From positions 1-46,555 of the forward strand of contig JBKCNM010000011.1 in assembly GCA_046297395.1 (NCBI GenBank): DNA of 46,555 nucleotides, written 5' to 3'. The notes under the pieces are model-generated. The model saw nothing but the letters and a program-made list of their open reading frames with translations, made no database searches and was not told the origin of the DNA. The translations under genes and the position numbers were made by a program. Position 1 is the stretch's first letter, and every line of letters starts with the position of its first letter. Source of the stretch: JBEICQ01 sp046297395. GTDB taxonomy: Bacteria; Bacteroidota; Bacteroidia; UBA4408. Below are positions 8,456-17,199 of the stretch, one piece after another.

Positions 8456-8680
8456 ATGAAAAAATCCATCTTTATCGTAGCTGCTTTCGTAGTAGCTGCC
8501 TTCGTTGCCTGCGGCCCTTCTGCTGAAGAAAAAGCCGCTGCTGAAAAAGCAAAAGCCGATTCAATCGCCGCTGCTGAAGCCGCTGCTGCTGAAGCTGAAG
8601 CTGCAAAAGCACAAGCTGCTGCCGATTCTGCTGCTGCTGCATCTGCAGACACCACAAAGCCTGCTGAAGCTGCTCACTAA
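8456..8680 (+). CDS. Small Ala/Glu/Lys-rich helical lipoprotein, 74 residues
   Basis: The product begins MKKSIFIVAAFVVAAFVACG, with the lipobox FVAC at Cys19. It continues with GPSAEE, then EKAKADSIAAAEAA and a run that is almost only Ala, Glu, Lys, Gln and Asp, ending ADTTKPAEAAH. A single long helix is the likely structure. It shares Cys19-GPSAEE and the EKAKADSIAA unit with the protein at 6816. Their codons differ at several third positions, so the two are established paralogues rather than a fresh copy. The function is unknown. The start at 8456 is chosen because the promoter box ends at 8437. A terminator follows at 8704. Confidence 0.85.
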   Translation: MKKSIFIVAAFVVAAFVACGPSAEEKAAAEKAKADSIAAAEAAAAEAEAAKAQAAADSAAAASADTTKPAEAAH

Positions 8681-8703
8681 AAAGCACACAACGAACATTT
8701 TCC

Positions 8704-8728
8704 AAAGCCGGTTTATCCGGCTTTTTTT
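8704..8728 (+). terminator. Rho-independent terminator after the lipoprotein gene at 8456
   Basis: The arms AAAGCCGG and CCGGCTTT with a TTTAT loop are followed by more T. The terminator also ends directly at the 3' end of the convergent permease gene (stop at 8730). Confidence 0.8.
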
Positions 8729-8729
8729 A

Positions 8730-9935
8730 TTACCTGAACAAAAGGTTCTGTTGTACGCCTCGCCTTAATAACCACAATGGCAAGACCACAGAAAACCAGC
8801 AAACAAATAGGGCACCGGCATTAACACCCAAGAAGGAAACCCAATCCAGGTGTACCGGTACAAAAGAGATGTAATATGAAACTGGATCAAGGCCAATCCA
8901 CTTGAACTTTTGTTGTAAAAAAATCATCCCCACACCCATCATATTGCCGGCAAGCAGCCCCAGCAGTGCATAACGCCCGGTTAAAAACATAAAAACCCTG
9001 CCCGTTACAGCGGCTTGCATCCCCAATGCCTGGAAAACCCCTTGTGTATGGGTATGTTCGAGCATTTGCACCAAAAGGATTGTAAGCATGTTGAGGATGC
9101 ATACAAGCACCATGATGCTCCCAATGACCACTACATTGGTATCCTGAAGCGAGAGCCAATCAAACAATTGTGGGTTCATCTCCCTCACCGTTCGGCTTTG
9201 CATCCAAACCGGCATGAGCTCCTGAAGTTTCATTTGCACGGTATTTTCATCTGCATCTTCAGTGAGCGACAATTCAAGGCCTGCAAACATTTGCTTATCG
9301 GCCTTTTGCAATTGCTGTAGTACTGAAGCATGACAGAGCACCAGCCCTTGATCGAACTCACCGAAACCGGTATAAAAAACACCTGCCACCTTCAATTTCC
9401 TGAGCTTTGAGGGAGTTTCTAAAAAATAGAATAAAACTTTCTTATTTGTCTCTGTGCTTAATTTCCCGGCAAGTGATGCAGAAAGAAACACCTCGTCTTC
9501 CCGCAAATTATGTGTTTTCTCCTTAGTCAGAAAGCGACTGTAATGGACTTTAAAATCTTCAGGTGTAAGGCCCTTCACCAGGACCGCCTCCGATTCATTT
9601 TCACTCTTGATTAAGGCGCCCTTGTATAAAAACGGTCTTACCTGTGAGATGCCCTTGATGGAGCGTAAACTATCCGTAAAACTTTTCCGGACAGCAAACA
9701 AATCCGGCTCAAGAGAAGGATTTTGTTGATAGGAAGTAAGTTGAAGATGACCGGAAAAGGAGGAGATGGTATTTTCTATTTCTCTGGAGAATCCCTTTAA
9801 AATCGCCAGCGATACGAGCGTCACACAAACGCTCACTGCAATGGAAGAAACACTGATAAATAGTGCAGGTGAAGCTAGTTTGCCACGAGCGGAACCGGCA
9901 GCAAGCCGACCGGATAACCACCATGACAAAGGCAT
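8730..9935 (-). CDS. LolC/LolE-type ABC transporter permease (FtsX/MacB superfamily), 401 residues
   Basis: The architecture is that of lipoprotein-releasing or MacB-like permeases. One transmembrane helix lies near residues 24-47 (VSSIAVSVCVTLVSLAILKG). A large periplasmic domain of about 220 residues follows (IKGISQVRPF..., GLTPEDF). Three C-terminal helices (about 270-395) form the FtsX-like domain. The length of about 400 residues fits LolC/E. No ATPase (LolD-like) gene is adjacent, so the partner must be encoded elsewhere. It is the last gene of a probable three-gene minus-strand operon with a secreted protein and a lipoprotein, 37 bp after the former. Lipoprotein sorting is a family-based inference; another MacB-like export role is possible. 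Confidence 0.85.
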   Translation of the reverse strand: MPLSWWLSGRLAAGSARGKLASPALFISVSSIAVSVCVTLVSLAILKGFSREIENTISSFSGHLQLTSYQQNPSLEPDLFAVRKSFTDSLRSIKGISQVRPFLYKGALIKSENESEAVLVKGLTPEDFKVHYSRFLTKEKTHNLREDEVFLSASLAGKLSTETNKKVLFYFLETPSKLRKLKVAGVFYTGFGEFDQGLVLCHASVLQQLQKADKQMFAGLELSLTEDADENTVQMKLQELMPVWMQSRTVREMNPQLFDWLSLQDTNVVVIGSIMVLVCILNMLTILLVQMLEHTHTQGVFQALGMQAAVTGRVFMFLTGRYALLGLLAGNMMGVGMIFLQQKFKWIGLDPVSYYISFVPVHLDWVSFLGVNAGALFVCWFSVVLPLWLLRRGVQQNLLFR

Positions 9936-9972
9936 GATTCAGTAGAAAAATTGAGATTTGCGCAAGCGCAGG

Positions 9973-10425
9973 TTAATTCTTTTTATATCCCGCAAGCACA
10001 GAAACACAACCGGTTTCTTCTACACTGGTGCGGTTTTTGGCACGGGGAACATCCACCTCGATAAAATACTGTTGGGTGGAATTCATCGTAAAATCCCACA
10101 TCCTGGGATTGCCAAATTTTCTGCTGTCGAAAACCACTGAACTATCTTTTCTGAGGACACGGAAACTTACATCACCAAGACGCTCGTCATTGCAAACGGC
10201 TAAGCGGTAATCAGTGTCTGCATAGAAGGTCATTTCAAGCGCGGCAGATTCTCCGGGAGACATGGCTACAATATTGTGAAGGCCATTGTGCTGAAATGGT
10301 TTAAGTACAGGGAGGCATTTCTTTTTTGAAAATGCGTTGCATTGCTGAGCTACAGCATACCAACAGGTGAGGACAGTAAACAAAACAGCAATTAAACCTA
10401 CAGGCAAAAATCTTTTCGCTTTCAT
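9973..10425 (-). CDS. Secreted protein of unknown function, 150 residues
   Basis: A signal peptide (MKAKRFLPVGLIAVLFTVLT...) is predicted to be cut near AVAQ/QC. The mature part has four Cys (QCNAF, KKCLP, AVCND, ETGCV), with segments GESAALEMTFYADTDYRL and STQQYFIEVDVPRAK that suggest a beta-sandwich. I recognise the type as a conserved Bacteroidota envelope protein but cannot assign a function. It is 17 bp downstream of the lipoprotein gene and 37 bp upstream of the permease gene, so the three are likely co-transcribed. Confidence 0.75.
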   Translation of the reverse strand: MKAKRFLPVGLIAVLFTVLTCWYAVAQQCNAFSKKKCLPVLKPFQHNGLHNIVAMSPGESAALEMTFYADTDYRLAVCNDERLGDVSFRVLRKDSSVVFDSRKFGNPRMWDFTMNSTQQYFIEVDVPRAKNRTSVEETGCVSVLAGYKKN

Positions 10426-10442
10426 AAGTAGTTAGAGTTAAA

Positions 10443-11333
10443 TCATTTGATATAGGTAGAACGGATTTCGCTTACTTTTTTGGTGATGGCAGCCAGTTGT
10501 TCAGGGCTGATGCTGGAAGTAGATTTGTCATCCACAACAGTTACCTGAGTTGCCTCATCATGCTTTACTTCGCCGGCTTCAGTGTTGATGGTAACATTGG
10601 CGTACAGCGATTCTATGCTTTTCATGTCTGCAAGCACAGGCGTAATTTCCTGGTCTGCAGGATAACTTTCAAGAAGTTTCACGAGGTTGTTGAGTACATC
10701 TTTTTGTTCTGCAATCCTTTGAATGATGGCGGTATTGTTTTTAGAAACATTGGCGATTTGCGTTGAAATATAGAGCGCCTCAATCCAACCACCTGCAACG
10801 ATGATGGCTGTGGTGCTTGCCCTTTCATTTTCACGCAGGTAGGAGTCAGTTGTTGCATACATCTCGGCAACCAAATCAAGTAAGGTATCTTTATTATTCA
10901 CATTTTTTTCGAGCCTGTTGATAATGGTTTCAGACAAAGCACCTGTTACACCCAGAGCGTCTGCAAGTTTCTTACAAGTGCCCATGTATTGCATGGATTC
11001 CTGTGTTTGATCAAAACTGCTGCAATAGCTGAGGTCGGCAGTATAAATACCGAGATTGAGTGCCTGCGTGAGGGAGCTGGAGTACCTGGGCGCATTTGCA
11101 ACAGGATTAAGCACAGATTTGTTGAATTTGGCTCCGGATTGCTTGATCATGTTGGCCATTTCCAAAGGAGATGGAACCGCGAAGAAAACCTTTACTGCCT
11201 TTTCCTTGCTTTGGTTGAGCGCAGCAGAATCGGCAGCAGACATTTCCACACTGCCGCCTTTGTTGCCGCAGGAACTTAACACAAACCCGGCAACGAGCAG
11301 GGAAGCACAGGTTGAGTAGCTTGTAATCTTCAT
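10443..11333 (-). CDS. Lipoprotein of unknown function, 296 residues
   Basis: From ATG at 11333 (MKITSYSTCASLLV...) the signal peptide ends in the lipobox VLSSC. The mature protein is largely alpha-helical (for example SSLTQALNLGIYTADLSYC, the NNLVKLLESYPAD region and the C-terminal ITKKVSEIRSTY). No known catalytic motif is visible. The frame is open up to ATG at 11351, but the promoter's -7 box ends at 11360. The 11333 start therefore gives a more usual leader and a cleaner signal peptide. It is the first gene of a putative operon with a secreted protein and a LolC/E-type permease, and divergent from the rRNA methyltransferase gene. Confidence 0.8.
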   Translation of the reverse strand: MKITSYSTCASLLVAGFVLSSCGNKGGSVEMSAADSAALNQSKEKAVKVFFAVPSPLEMANMIKQSGAKFNKSVLNPVANAPRYSSSLTQALNLGIYTADLSYCSSFDQTQESMQYMGTCKKLADALGVTGALSETIINRLEKNVNNKDTLLDLVAEMYATTDSYLRENERASTTAIIVAGGWIEALYISTQIANVSKNNTAIIQRIAEQKDVLNNLVKLLESYPADQEITPVLADMKSIESLYANVTINTEAGEVKHDEATQVTVVDDKSTSSISPEQLAAITKKVSEIRSTYIK

Positions 11334-11359
11334 GGATGATTTTTTAAGCATATATCAGA

Positions 11360-11390
11360 CAAAAATATATAAGTTTAGCGTAAGTACAAA
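11360..11390 (-). promoter_or_regulatory. Promoter of the lipoprotein-permease operon
   Basis: On the minus strand TTTG (11390-11387), exactly 19 nt, then a perfect TATTTTTG (11367-11360). This is one of the best consensus matches in the window. Confidence 0.7.
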
Positions 11391-11422
11391 TTTTATTAAT
11401 TATCCTTGAGCTCCCCTGAAAA

Positions 11423-12649
11423 ATGAAAAAAAACACATTAGGCTTGCGCAGGCAGGTAACTCTTCTGGCAAATATGTTTGCCTGCGTACATAGTATTGTC
11501 AATCAGGAAAAACATCCTGATGCAGCCTACTCTGCACTCCTGGGCAGTTCAGGACCCATTACGCCGGGGCAGAAAAAATTTCTCATCCAAAATGCCAAAC
11601 ACTTGATTCGTTACCGACGGTTGCTTGAATCCGCCACGGGTCTGAGCATGGGAGGTACCTTTCGATTGTTTGAGTTTTGGCAGCTTTATGGCACATGGCT
11701 CCTCTTAAATGAGATTGATTACATGCGCTATCCTTCCCTCAGAAAGTGGGATGCAACTTCCATCAGAAAAAAACTCAGAACTTTTTCGGGGAACAATGCC
11801 ATCACCGAATCCTACCCGGAATGGCTGTGGAAAAGGGCCTCATCAGAGCTGGGCGCGCGCTGGCCGGCACTGGCCAATGCCCTCAATGTTCCTGCCTTGC
11901 GCCACCTCAGGGTAAACACCCTGCTCAGTAATTTTGGTGAAGTATGGAGCTTTTTAGAAGACAATGGATTCGAACCACAATCCTCTCCCCTTTCCTCCGA
12001 TGCAGTGATTCTGCATGCCGGACCGGATATTTTTGAAAGTGATTTGTTTTTCACCGGGCGAGTAGAAGTGCAGGACGCTGCCTCTCAATTTGTGTCGAAT
12101 TTTTGTGGGGCTTTGCCGGGCATGATGGTGGCAGATGTATGCGCAGGCCATGGAGGAAAATCACTACACCTGGCTCAAATCATGGAGAATCGCGGAGAAA
12201 TATGGGCATACGACATCCACCGCCATAAAACGAAGGAGCTTTCGAGAAGGGCCGCAAGGGCAGGCATCAGCATCATCAGGGAAACAGAGGAAAAAAATCT
12301 GCAGGAGAAGGCCGGGCAGTTTGACCTTGTGCTTTTGGATGCACCCTGTTCCGGCACAGGTGTATTCAGAAGAAATCCGGAAACAAAATGGATGCTTAAT
12401 GAGGACAAACTCGCATCAATGATTCAGTTGCAGGCCTCTTTGCTGGAACAATACCTACCCATGGTAAAACCCGGCGGAATGCTGGTATATGCGGTTTGCA
12501 GTGTGTTGCCATCAGAAGGAAAACAGCAGGTTAAAAAGTTTCTATCAGCCCATCCGGAATGTGTTTTTTCGGGAGAAGCTGAGACGAGTCCTGAGCAGTT
12601 TGACTGCGATGGTTTTTATGTGGGAAAAATCCTTAGAAAGGGAGAATAA
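11423..12649 (+). CDS. RsmB/RsmF-like 16S rRNA (cytosine-5) methyltransferase, 408 residues
   Basis: The C-terminal half is a NOL1/NOP2/Sun SAM-dependent methyltransferase. It has the SAM-binding motif DVCAGHGGKSLHLA and motif IV DAPCSGTG (Cys309, the residue that releases the product in this family). Motif VI is VYAVCSVLPSEG (Cys359, the attacking nucleophile). The N-terminal 150 residues are helical and could correspond to the NusB-like domain of RsmB, but are not clearly recognisable. The likely role is m5C modification of small-subunit rRNA in the cytoplasm; the exact site cannot be read from sequence. ATG at 11423 follows a weak TATCCTTG box. The gene converges on the thiolase gene with an 8-bp gap. 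Confidence 0.9.
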   Translation: MKKNTLGLRRQVTLLANMFACVHSIVNQEKHPDAAYSALLGSSGPITPGQKKFLIQNAKHLIRYRRLLESATGLSMGGTFRLFEFWQLYGTWLLLNEIDYMRYPSLRKWDATSIRKKLRTFSGNNAITESYPEWLWKRASSELGARWPALANALNVPALRHLRVNTLLSNFGEVWSFLEDNGFEPQSSPLSSDAVILHAGPDIFESDLFFTGRVEVQDAASQFVSNFCGALPGMMVADVCAGHGGKSLHLAQIMENRGEIWAYDIHRHKTKELSRRAARAGISIIRETEEKNLQEKAGQFDLVLLDAPCSGTGVFRRNPETKWMLNEDKLASMIQLQASLLEQYLPMVKPGGMLVYAVCSVLPSEGKQQVKKFLSAHPECVFSGEAETSPEQFDCDGFYVGKILRKGE

Positions 12650-12657
12650 TCCTGCCC

Positions 12658-13836
12658 TCAGAGCTTTTCAATCACCACTGCACTTGCCCCTCCTCCACCA
12701 TTACAGATGGCTGCCAATCCATACCTGCCTTCTTTCTGCTGAAGGACATGCAACAAGGTTACAAGTATTCTCGAGCCGGAGGAACCAAGCGGATGCCCGA
12801 GTGAAACGGCACCTCCATTGATGTTCACCTTTGCAGCATCAGCCTCCATGAGACGGATATTGGCAAGAGAGACTACTGAAAAAGCCTCATTGATTTCGAT
12901 GGCATCCATCTGGGAAATTTTGAGTCCGGCTTTTTCGAGCGCAATGGGTGCTGCTTTTGCAGGTGAGGTAGTAAACCATTCCGGTGATTGCTCTGCATCT
13001 GCATAAGAAACAATTCTTGCCAGGGGTTTTAAGCCCAAAGCCTTTGCCTTTTCTTCACTCATGATCAACAATGCAGAAGCCCCGTCATTAAGTGTGGACG
13101 CATTGGCGGCAGTTACCGTTCCTTCTTTGTCAAACACCGGCTTGAGTCCGGGAATTTTATCGAACCTTACATTTTTATATTCTTCGTCTTCGGCCACAGT
13201 CACATCTTCTCCTTTTTTGTTTTTGTAGGTGACAGGAACCACTTCCGCGTTGAATTTTCCTTCTGACCAAGCCTTTGCAGAGCGCTTGTAGGATTCTACC
13301 GCATAGGCATCCTGTTCTTCCCTGCCAATTTTGTATTCCCTTGCACAAAGTTCAGCGGCAATGCCCATGTGCTGCTGGTTGTACACATCGGTAAGGCCGT
13401 CGCGGATAAGACCGTCAATCAGCGAACTGTTTCCGAGCTTATAGCCATACCTTGCTTTGTCTAAATAAAAAGGTGTCATGCTCATATTTTCCATCCCACC
13501 GGCGATGACCACCTCGCGATCTCCAAGCATCACTGCCTGTGCTGCAAACATTACCGCTTTCATGCCCGAGGCACAAACCTTGTTGATGGTGGTGCAGGGA
13601 ACATGATCGGCAATACCTGCAAATCTTGCTGCCTGACGGGCAGGTGCCTGTCCGGCTCCACCCTGAAGTACCATACCCATGAATACTTCACCAATATCGG
13701 AAGGACTGATACCTGAGCGTTCTATAAGACCTTTGATGGCTGCTGCACCCAAACGGGTGGCAGGGATTTCTGACAATGCTCCCCCGAAGGAGCCCATGGG
13801 TGTGCGCACGGCGGCAACGATAACGGCTGATTTCAT
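12658..13836 (-). CDS. Acetyl-CoA C-acetyltransferase (thiolase), 392 residues
   Basis: This is a full-length thiolase. The acyl-accepting Cys88 is in NKVCASGMKA, His348 in GGAVSLGHPLGSSGSR and Cys378 in AICNGGGGASA. NEAFS is also present. Positions match the biosynthetic/degradative thiolase pattern almost exactly. The enzyme condenses or cleaves acetoacetyl-CoA or 3-ketoacyl-CoA in the cytoplasm. The standalone context without fad genes or polyhydroxyalkanoate genes leaves the physiological direction open. A well-formed promoter precedes it (13856-13885). Confidence 0.95.
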   Translation of the reverse strand: MKSAVIVAAVRTPMGSFGGALSEIPATRLGAAAIKGLIERSGISPSDIGEVFMGMVLQGGAGQAPARQAARFAGIADHVPCTTINKVCASGMKAVMFAAQAVMLGDREVVIAGGMENMSMTPFYLDKARYGYKLGNSSLIDGLIRDGLTDVYNQQHMGIAAELCAREYKIGREEQDAYAVESYKRSAKAWSEGKFNAEVVPVTYKNKKGEDVTVAEDEEYKNVRFDKIPGLKPVFDKEGTVTAANASTLNDGASALLIMSEEKAKALGLKPLARIVSYADAEQSPEWFTTSPAKAAPIALEKAGLKISQMDAIEINEAFSVVSLANIRLMEADAAKVNINGGAVSLGHPLGSSGSRILVTLLHVLQQKEGRYGLAAICNGGGGASAVVIEKL

Positions 13837-13855
13837 AAATGATTAAAAAGGGTCG

Positions 13856-13885
13856 GAAAGATACTCATAAACCTACCTTGACAAA
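13856..13885 (-). promoter_or_regulatory. Promoter of the thiolase gene
   Basis: On the minus strand TTTG (13885-13882), 18 nt, then TATCTTTC (13863-13856), one mismatch from TAxxTTTG. The start codon is 19 nt downstream. Confidence 0.5.
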
Positions 13886-13958
13886 GTACTTTTTCAAGAT
13901 TCATTTTGAAGCATGCCGTATGCATAATCCTTGCTAAAAAACCCGGAATTGCAGGAAT

Positions 13959-13988
13959 TTTGCTGCTCACACGCAATGCTTACCTTTG
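13959..13988 (+). promoter_or_regulatory. Promoter of the PgpH-like gene, predicting a leaderless mRNA
   Basis: TTTG (13959-13962), 18 nt, then a perfect TACCTTTG (13981-13988). The in-frame ATG at 13994 is only 5 nt beyond the box, so the transcript should start at or beside the start codon. Confidence 0.6.
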
Positions 13989-13993
13989 GTGTC

Positions 13994-16066
13994 ATGGAGA
14001 TAAGATCGATCCTGGAAAGGCTGCAAACCAATCACTCAGGCATCTTCCGAAGTGTGCTCTCGCTTGGCTGTATTGCAACAATTGTTTTTTTCATGCCGAG
14101 GGAACAGGGATTCCGTTTTGAATATTTCGTAAACAAGCCCTGGATGCATTCAGACATGATTGCTCCTTTTGATTTTGCGATTTCCAAATCAGAACAGTTG
14201 CTGTTGTCAGAAAAAAACAGGGCCCTGGGTGAAATCAAACCCTATTTCACGCTGAACACGCGTACAGAGGCGAGGGTACATAAAAAGGCAGATTCTCTTT
14301 TCCTTGCCAACTGGCAAAAATCAATCTATGGAAGCAACGCAGGTTTAAAAACAAAACACCAGCAACTCCTCAACAGAATCATTCACGACATCTACAAAAA
14401 AGGACTCATTCGCATCAATGATGTGGTTGAACAGCAGCAGGGCGATCAGCGTTTTTATGTGGTAAAAAACAAGCTGGCGGAAGAGAAAAGTCTGCATGAG
14501 GTATTCACCTTAAAATCTGCTTTTATCTATGCCGAAACCATCCTGCAATCAGAGAAAAAAACCGACCGCAGCTTTGTGAATGAGATTCTGGAATCGGTAT
14601 TGGAAAACAACATCATGTATGATCCCGTGCTTACGCAAAAAATACGGGAAGAAGCCTTGCAAAAAATATCTCTCAGCAAAGGAATGAAGTTTAAAGGGGA
14701 GTTGGTCATTTCCAGAGGTGACATGATTGATGAGGAAAAATTCCAGCTGCTTGAATCCCTGAGGAAAGAATACACCAGCCAATCCGGGGGTTCAGAAAAC
14801 AGGTATTATCTGCTGCTCGGACAAGCCCTGATTACCTCGATGGGCATTCTGATGATTATTCTATTCCTTTATTATTTCAGGATTGAAATTCTTACTGATA
14901 ACGCCAAATTCAGTTTTATTCTGATGATGATTTTTCTGATTACTGCTCTCACAGGACTTTCATTCAGTGTAAATCTGTTATCGGTTTATATCATCCCATT
15001 TTGCATTGTGCCGGTTTTGGTAAGGGCATTTCTGGATACCCGCACCGCACTGTTTACCCATTTGGCATCGGTGCTGATTATCGGACAAATGGTACCCAAT
15101 CCGTTTGAATTTACTTTTGTTCAGCTCACAGGAGGCATCTTCACCATCTTCAGTATCATCAACCTGCGTAACCGTTCTCAGTTGTTTTTATCTGTACTGA
15201 TTATCTTCCTCGCCTATTCAATTGCCTATATCGGATTGATTTTTACCCTTGAAGGAAAATTCACCAAGCTCGATATTTCCATTTTTGAATCCTTTGCCAT
15301 TAGTTCGGGACTTACACTTTTTGCTTATCCCCTGATATTTGTTTTCGAGAAATTGTTCGGTTTTGTCTCTGATGTTTCCCTTCTCGAACTGTCCAACATC
15401 TCTTCCCCCCTGCTCAGGGAACTGGCTCTTAAAGCGCCCGGTACTTTTCAGCATTCGCTACAGGTGGCCAATCTTGCTGAAGAAGCCAGCCATAAAATCG
15501 GCGGCTCCCCTTTGCTTGCCCGCGTAGGCGCACTCTATCATGACATTGGGAAAAGTTCTACTCCCATGTATTTTATCGAAAATCAGCTCTCAGGAGTAAA
15601 TCCTCACCATGAGTTGAGCTACACAGAAAGTGCGGCCATTATTGTTGGCCATGTACATACAGGCATTGAAAAGGCAAAAGAGCATAATATCCCCGACATC
15701 CTGATTGATTTTATCAGAACCCATCATGGTACCACGACTGCTGAATTTTTTCTGAAGATGGAAAAAGAAAACCGAGGAGATGAGCAGATGGACGAGTCTG
15801 TTTTTCGCTATCCCGGACCACTTCCCTACTCTATTGAAACATCTGTTGTGATGATGGCAGACGCAGTAGAGGCAGCCAGCAGGAGCTTAAAAAAGGTGGA
15901 TGCCCGTTCCATAGATAACCTGGTAGAAAGCATCATTAATCACCAGGTAGAACAAAATCAGTTTTCCAATGCGCCCATCACATTCAAACATGTGAGTGAA
16001 ATCAAGAAAATATTCAAGCGAAGGTTACTCAGCATGAATCACCTGAGAATTGAATATCCAAAGTAA
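13994..16066 (+). CDS. PgpH-like 7TM-HD phosphodiesterase (probable c-di-AMP hydrolase), 690 residues
   Basis: Domains in order: an N-terminal membrane anchor (SVLSLGCIATIVFF), an extracytoplasmic 7TMR-HDED-type region of about 250 residues, and a cluster of hydrophobic helices (about 14800-15350). A cytoplasmic HD domain follows, with LYHDIGKS, NPHHELSYTES and the RTHHGTT metal-ligand motif. The C-terminal HD part is complete. This is the family of Listeria PgpH, which degrades cyclic di-AMP. Substrate is inferred from family, since no c-di-AMP synthase is in the window. The frame is open back to 13931, but the promoter box at 13981-13988 makes ATG at 13994 the best start. The gene converges on dnaJ (11-bp gap). 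Confidence 0.9.
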   Translation: MEIRSILERLQTNHSGIFRSVLSLGCIATIVFFMPREQGFRFEYFVNKPWMHSDMIAPFDFAISKSEQLLLSEKNRALGEIKPYFTLNTRTEARVHKKADSLFLANWQKSIYGSNAGLKTKHQQLLNRIIHDIYKKGLIRINDVVEQQQGDQRFYVVKNKLAEEKSLHEVFTLKSAFIYAETILQSEKKTDRSFVNEILESVLENNIMYDPVLTQKIREEALQKISLSKGMKFKGELVISRGDMIDEEKFQLLESLRKEYTSQSGGSENRYYLLLGQALITSMGILMIILFLYYFRIEILTDNAKFSFILMMIFLITALTGLSFSVNLLSVYIIPFCIVPVLVRAFLDTRTALFTHLASVLIIGQMVPNPFEFTFVQLTGGIFTIFSIINLRNRSQLFLSVLIIFLAYSIAYIGLIFTLEGKFTKLDISIFESFAISSGLTLFAYPLIFVFEKLFGFVSDVSLLELSNISSPLLRELALKAPGTFQHSLQVANLAEEASHKIGGSPLLARVGALYHDIGKSSTPMYFIENQLSGVNPHHELSYTESAAIIVGHVHTGIEKAKEHNIPDILIDFIRTHHGTTTAEFFLKMEKENRGDEQMDESVFRYPGPLPYSIETSVVMMADAVEAASRSLKKVDARSIDNLVESIINHQVEQNQFSNAPITFKHVSEIKKIFKRRLLSMNHLRIEYPK

Positions 16067-16077
16067 ATACTGAACTG

Positions 16078-17199
16078 TCAGTCGAAATATTCTCTCATTC
16101 TGGAGAAGAATGATTTTTCTTTCTCACCAGGACTGGGCTTAAAGGTTTCGCGGTCCTTGTATTTCTGCATCTCCTGTTTTTCATCCTTACTCAGGTTTTG
16201 GGGTATCCACACATTGATTCCTACCAAAAGATCCCCTTTTTCGTACCCATTGATATTGGGCAGACCTTTGGATTTTAATCGAAGGATTTTCCCGGGCTGT
16301 GTACCGGGTTCTATTTTTATTCTTGCCTTGCCGTCGAGGGTGGGAATATCACAAGTGGTTCCAAGGATTGCATCGGGCACACTGATATAGAGGTTATACA
16401 CCAGGTTGTTGCCTTCTCTGATGAGTTGCTTGTGGGGTTCCTCTTCAATCACAATCAGGAGATCTCCGGGAATACCCCCTCTTGGGCCGGCATTTCCTTT
16501 GCCTGCGGCGGAAAGCTGCATGTCCTGAGAAACACCTGCCGGGATATTGATTGGAATCACTTCATCGGATTTTACAATGCCGTCTCCAAAACAATGTCTG
16601 CACTTTTCTTTGATAATTTGACCTTCACCACTGCAAGCCGGACAGGTAGCGGAAGTTTGCATTTGGCCGAGCATGGTATTCATGACCCTGGTTACCTGGC
16701 CTCTTCCATTGCAAGTGGAGCAAGTGTGAAAGCCGGATCCGTGATTGGCGCCGGTTCCTTTGCAATAGGTGCACTCTACATACTTATTGACCTTGATTTT
16801 CTTCTCCACGCCATTGGCAATTTCTTCCAGGGTAAGTTTTACCTTAATGCGCAGGTTGCTTCCTTTATTTACCCTGCGTCTTCCGCCGGATGAACCGCCA
16901 AAACCGCCGCCAAAAATATCGCCGAAAGCGCTGAAAATATCTTCCATGTTTCCGAAGCCTCCGGAAAAGCCCTGGGCTCCACCGGGAGCGGCATGACCAA
17001 ACTGATCATAGTTCCGGCGTTTTTCCGGATTACTAAGTACATCGTAAGCCTGGGCTGCTTCTTTAAACTTATCCTCAGCAGCTTTGTCACCCGGATTTTT
17101 ATCGGGATGATATTTCATGGCGAGCTTGCGATAGGATTTTTTAATTTCATCCTCACTGGCGCCTTTAGAAACTCCCAGTATTTCGTAATAATCCCTCAT
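16078..17199 (-). CDS. dnaJ: Chaperone protein DnaJ (Hsp40), 373 residues
   Basis: The N-terminal J domain carries the HPD motif (residues 31-33), which stimulates DnaK ATPase. A Gly/Phe-rich linker follows (GGFGNMEDIFSAFGDIFGGG). Four CxxCxGxG zinc repeats come next (CTYCKGTG, CSTCNGRG, CPACSGEG, CRHCFGDG). The C-terminal substrate-binding domain (IPAGVSQDMQLSAAGKG onward) completes a type I DnaJ of normal length. Its ATG overlaps the grpE stop by 4 bp, indicating translational coupling in a grpE-dnaJ operon. dnaK is not in the window. Confidence 0.98.
   Translation of the reverse strand: MRDYYEILGVSKGASEDEIKKSYRKLAMKYHPDKNPGDKAAEDKFKEAAQAYDVLSNPEKRRNYDQFGHAAPGGAQGFSGGFGNMEDIFSAFGDIFGGGFGGSSGGRRRVNKGSNLRIKVKLTLEEIANGVEKKIKVNKYVECTYCKGTGANHGSGFHTCSTCNGRGQVTRVMNTMLGQMQTSATCPACSGEGQIIKEKCRHCFGDGIVKSDEVIPINIPAGVSQDMQLSAAGKGNAGPRGGIPGDLLIVIEEEPHKQLIREGNNLVYNLYISVPDAILGTTCDIPTLDGKARIKIEPGTQPGKILRLKSKGLPNINGYEKGDLLVGINVWIPQNLSKDEKQEMQKYKDRETFKPSPGEKEKSFFSRMREYFD

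Noticed and set aside
8425..8768. Several low-complexity frames (Ala-, Gln/Leu- and Lys/Leu-rich) on both strands
   Set aside because: All are shadow frames of the short Ala/Glu-rich lipoprotein at 8456.
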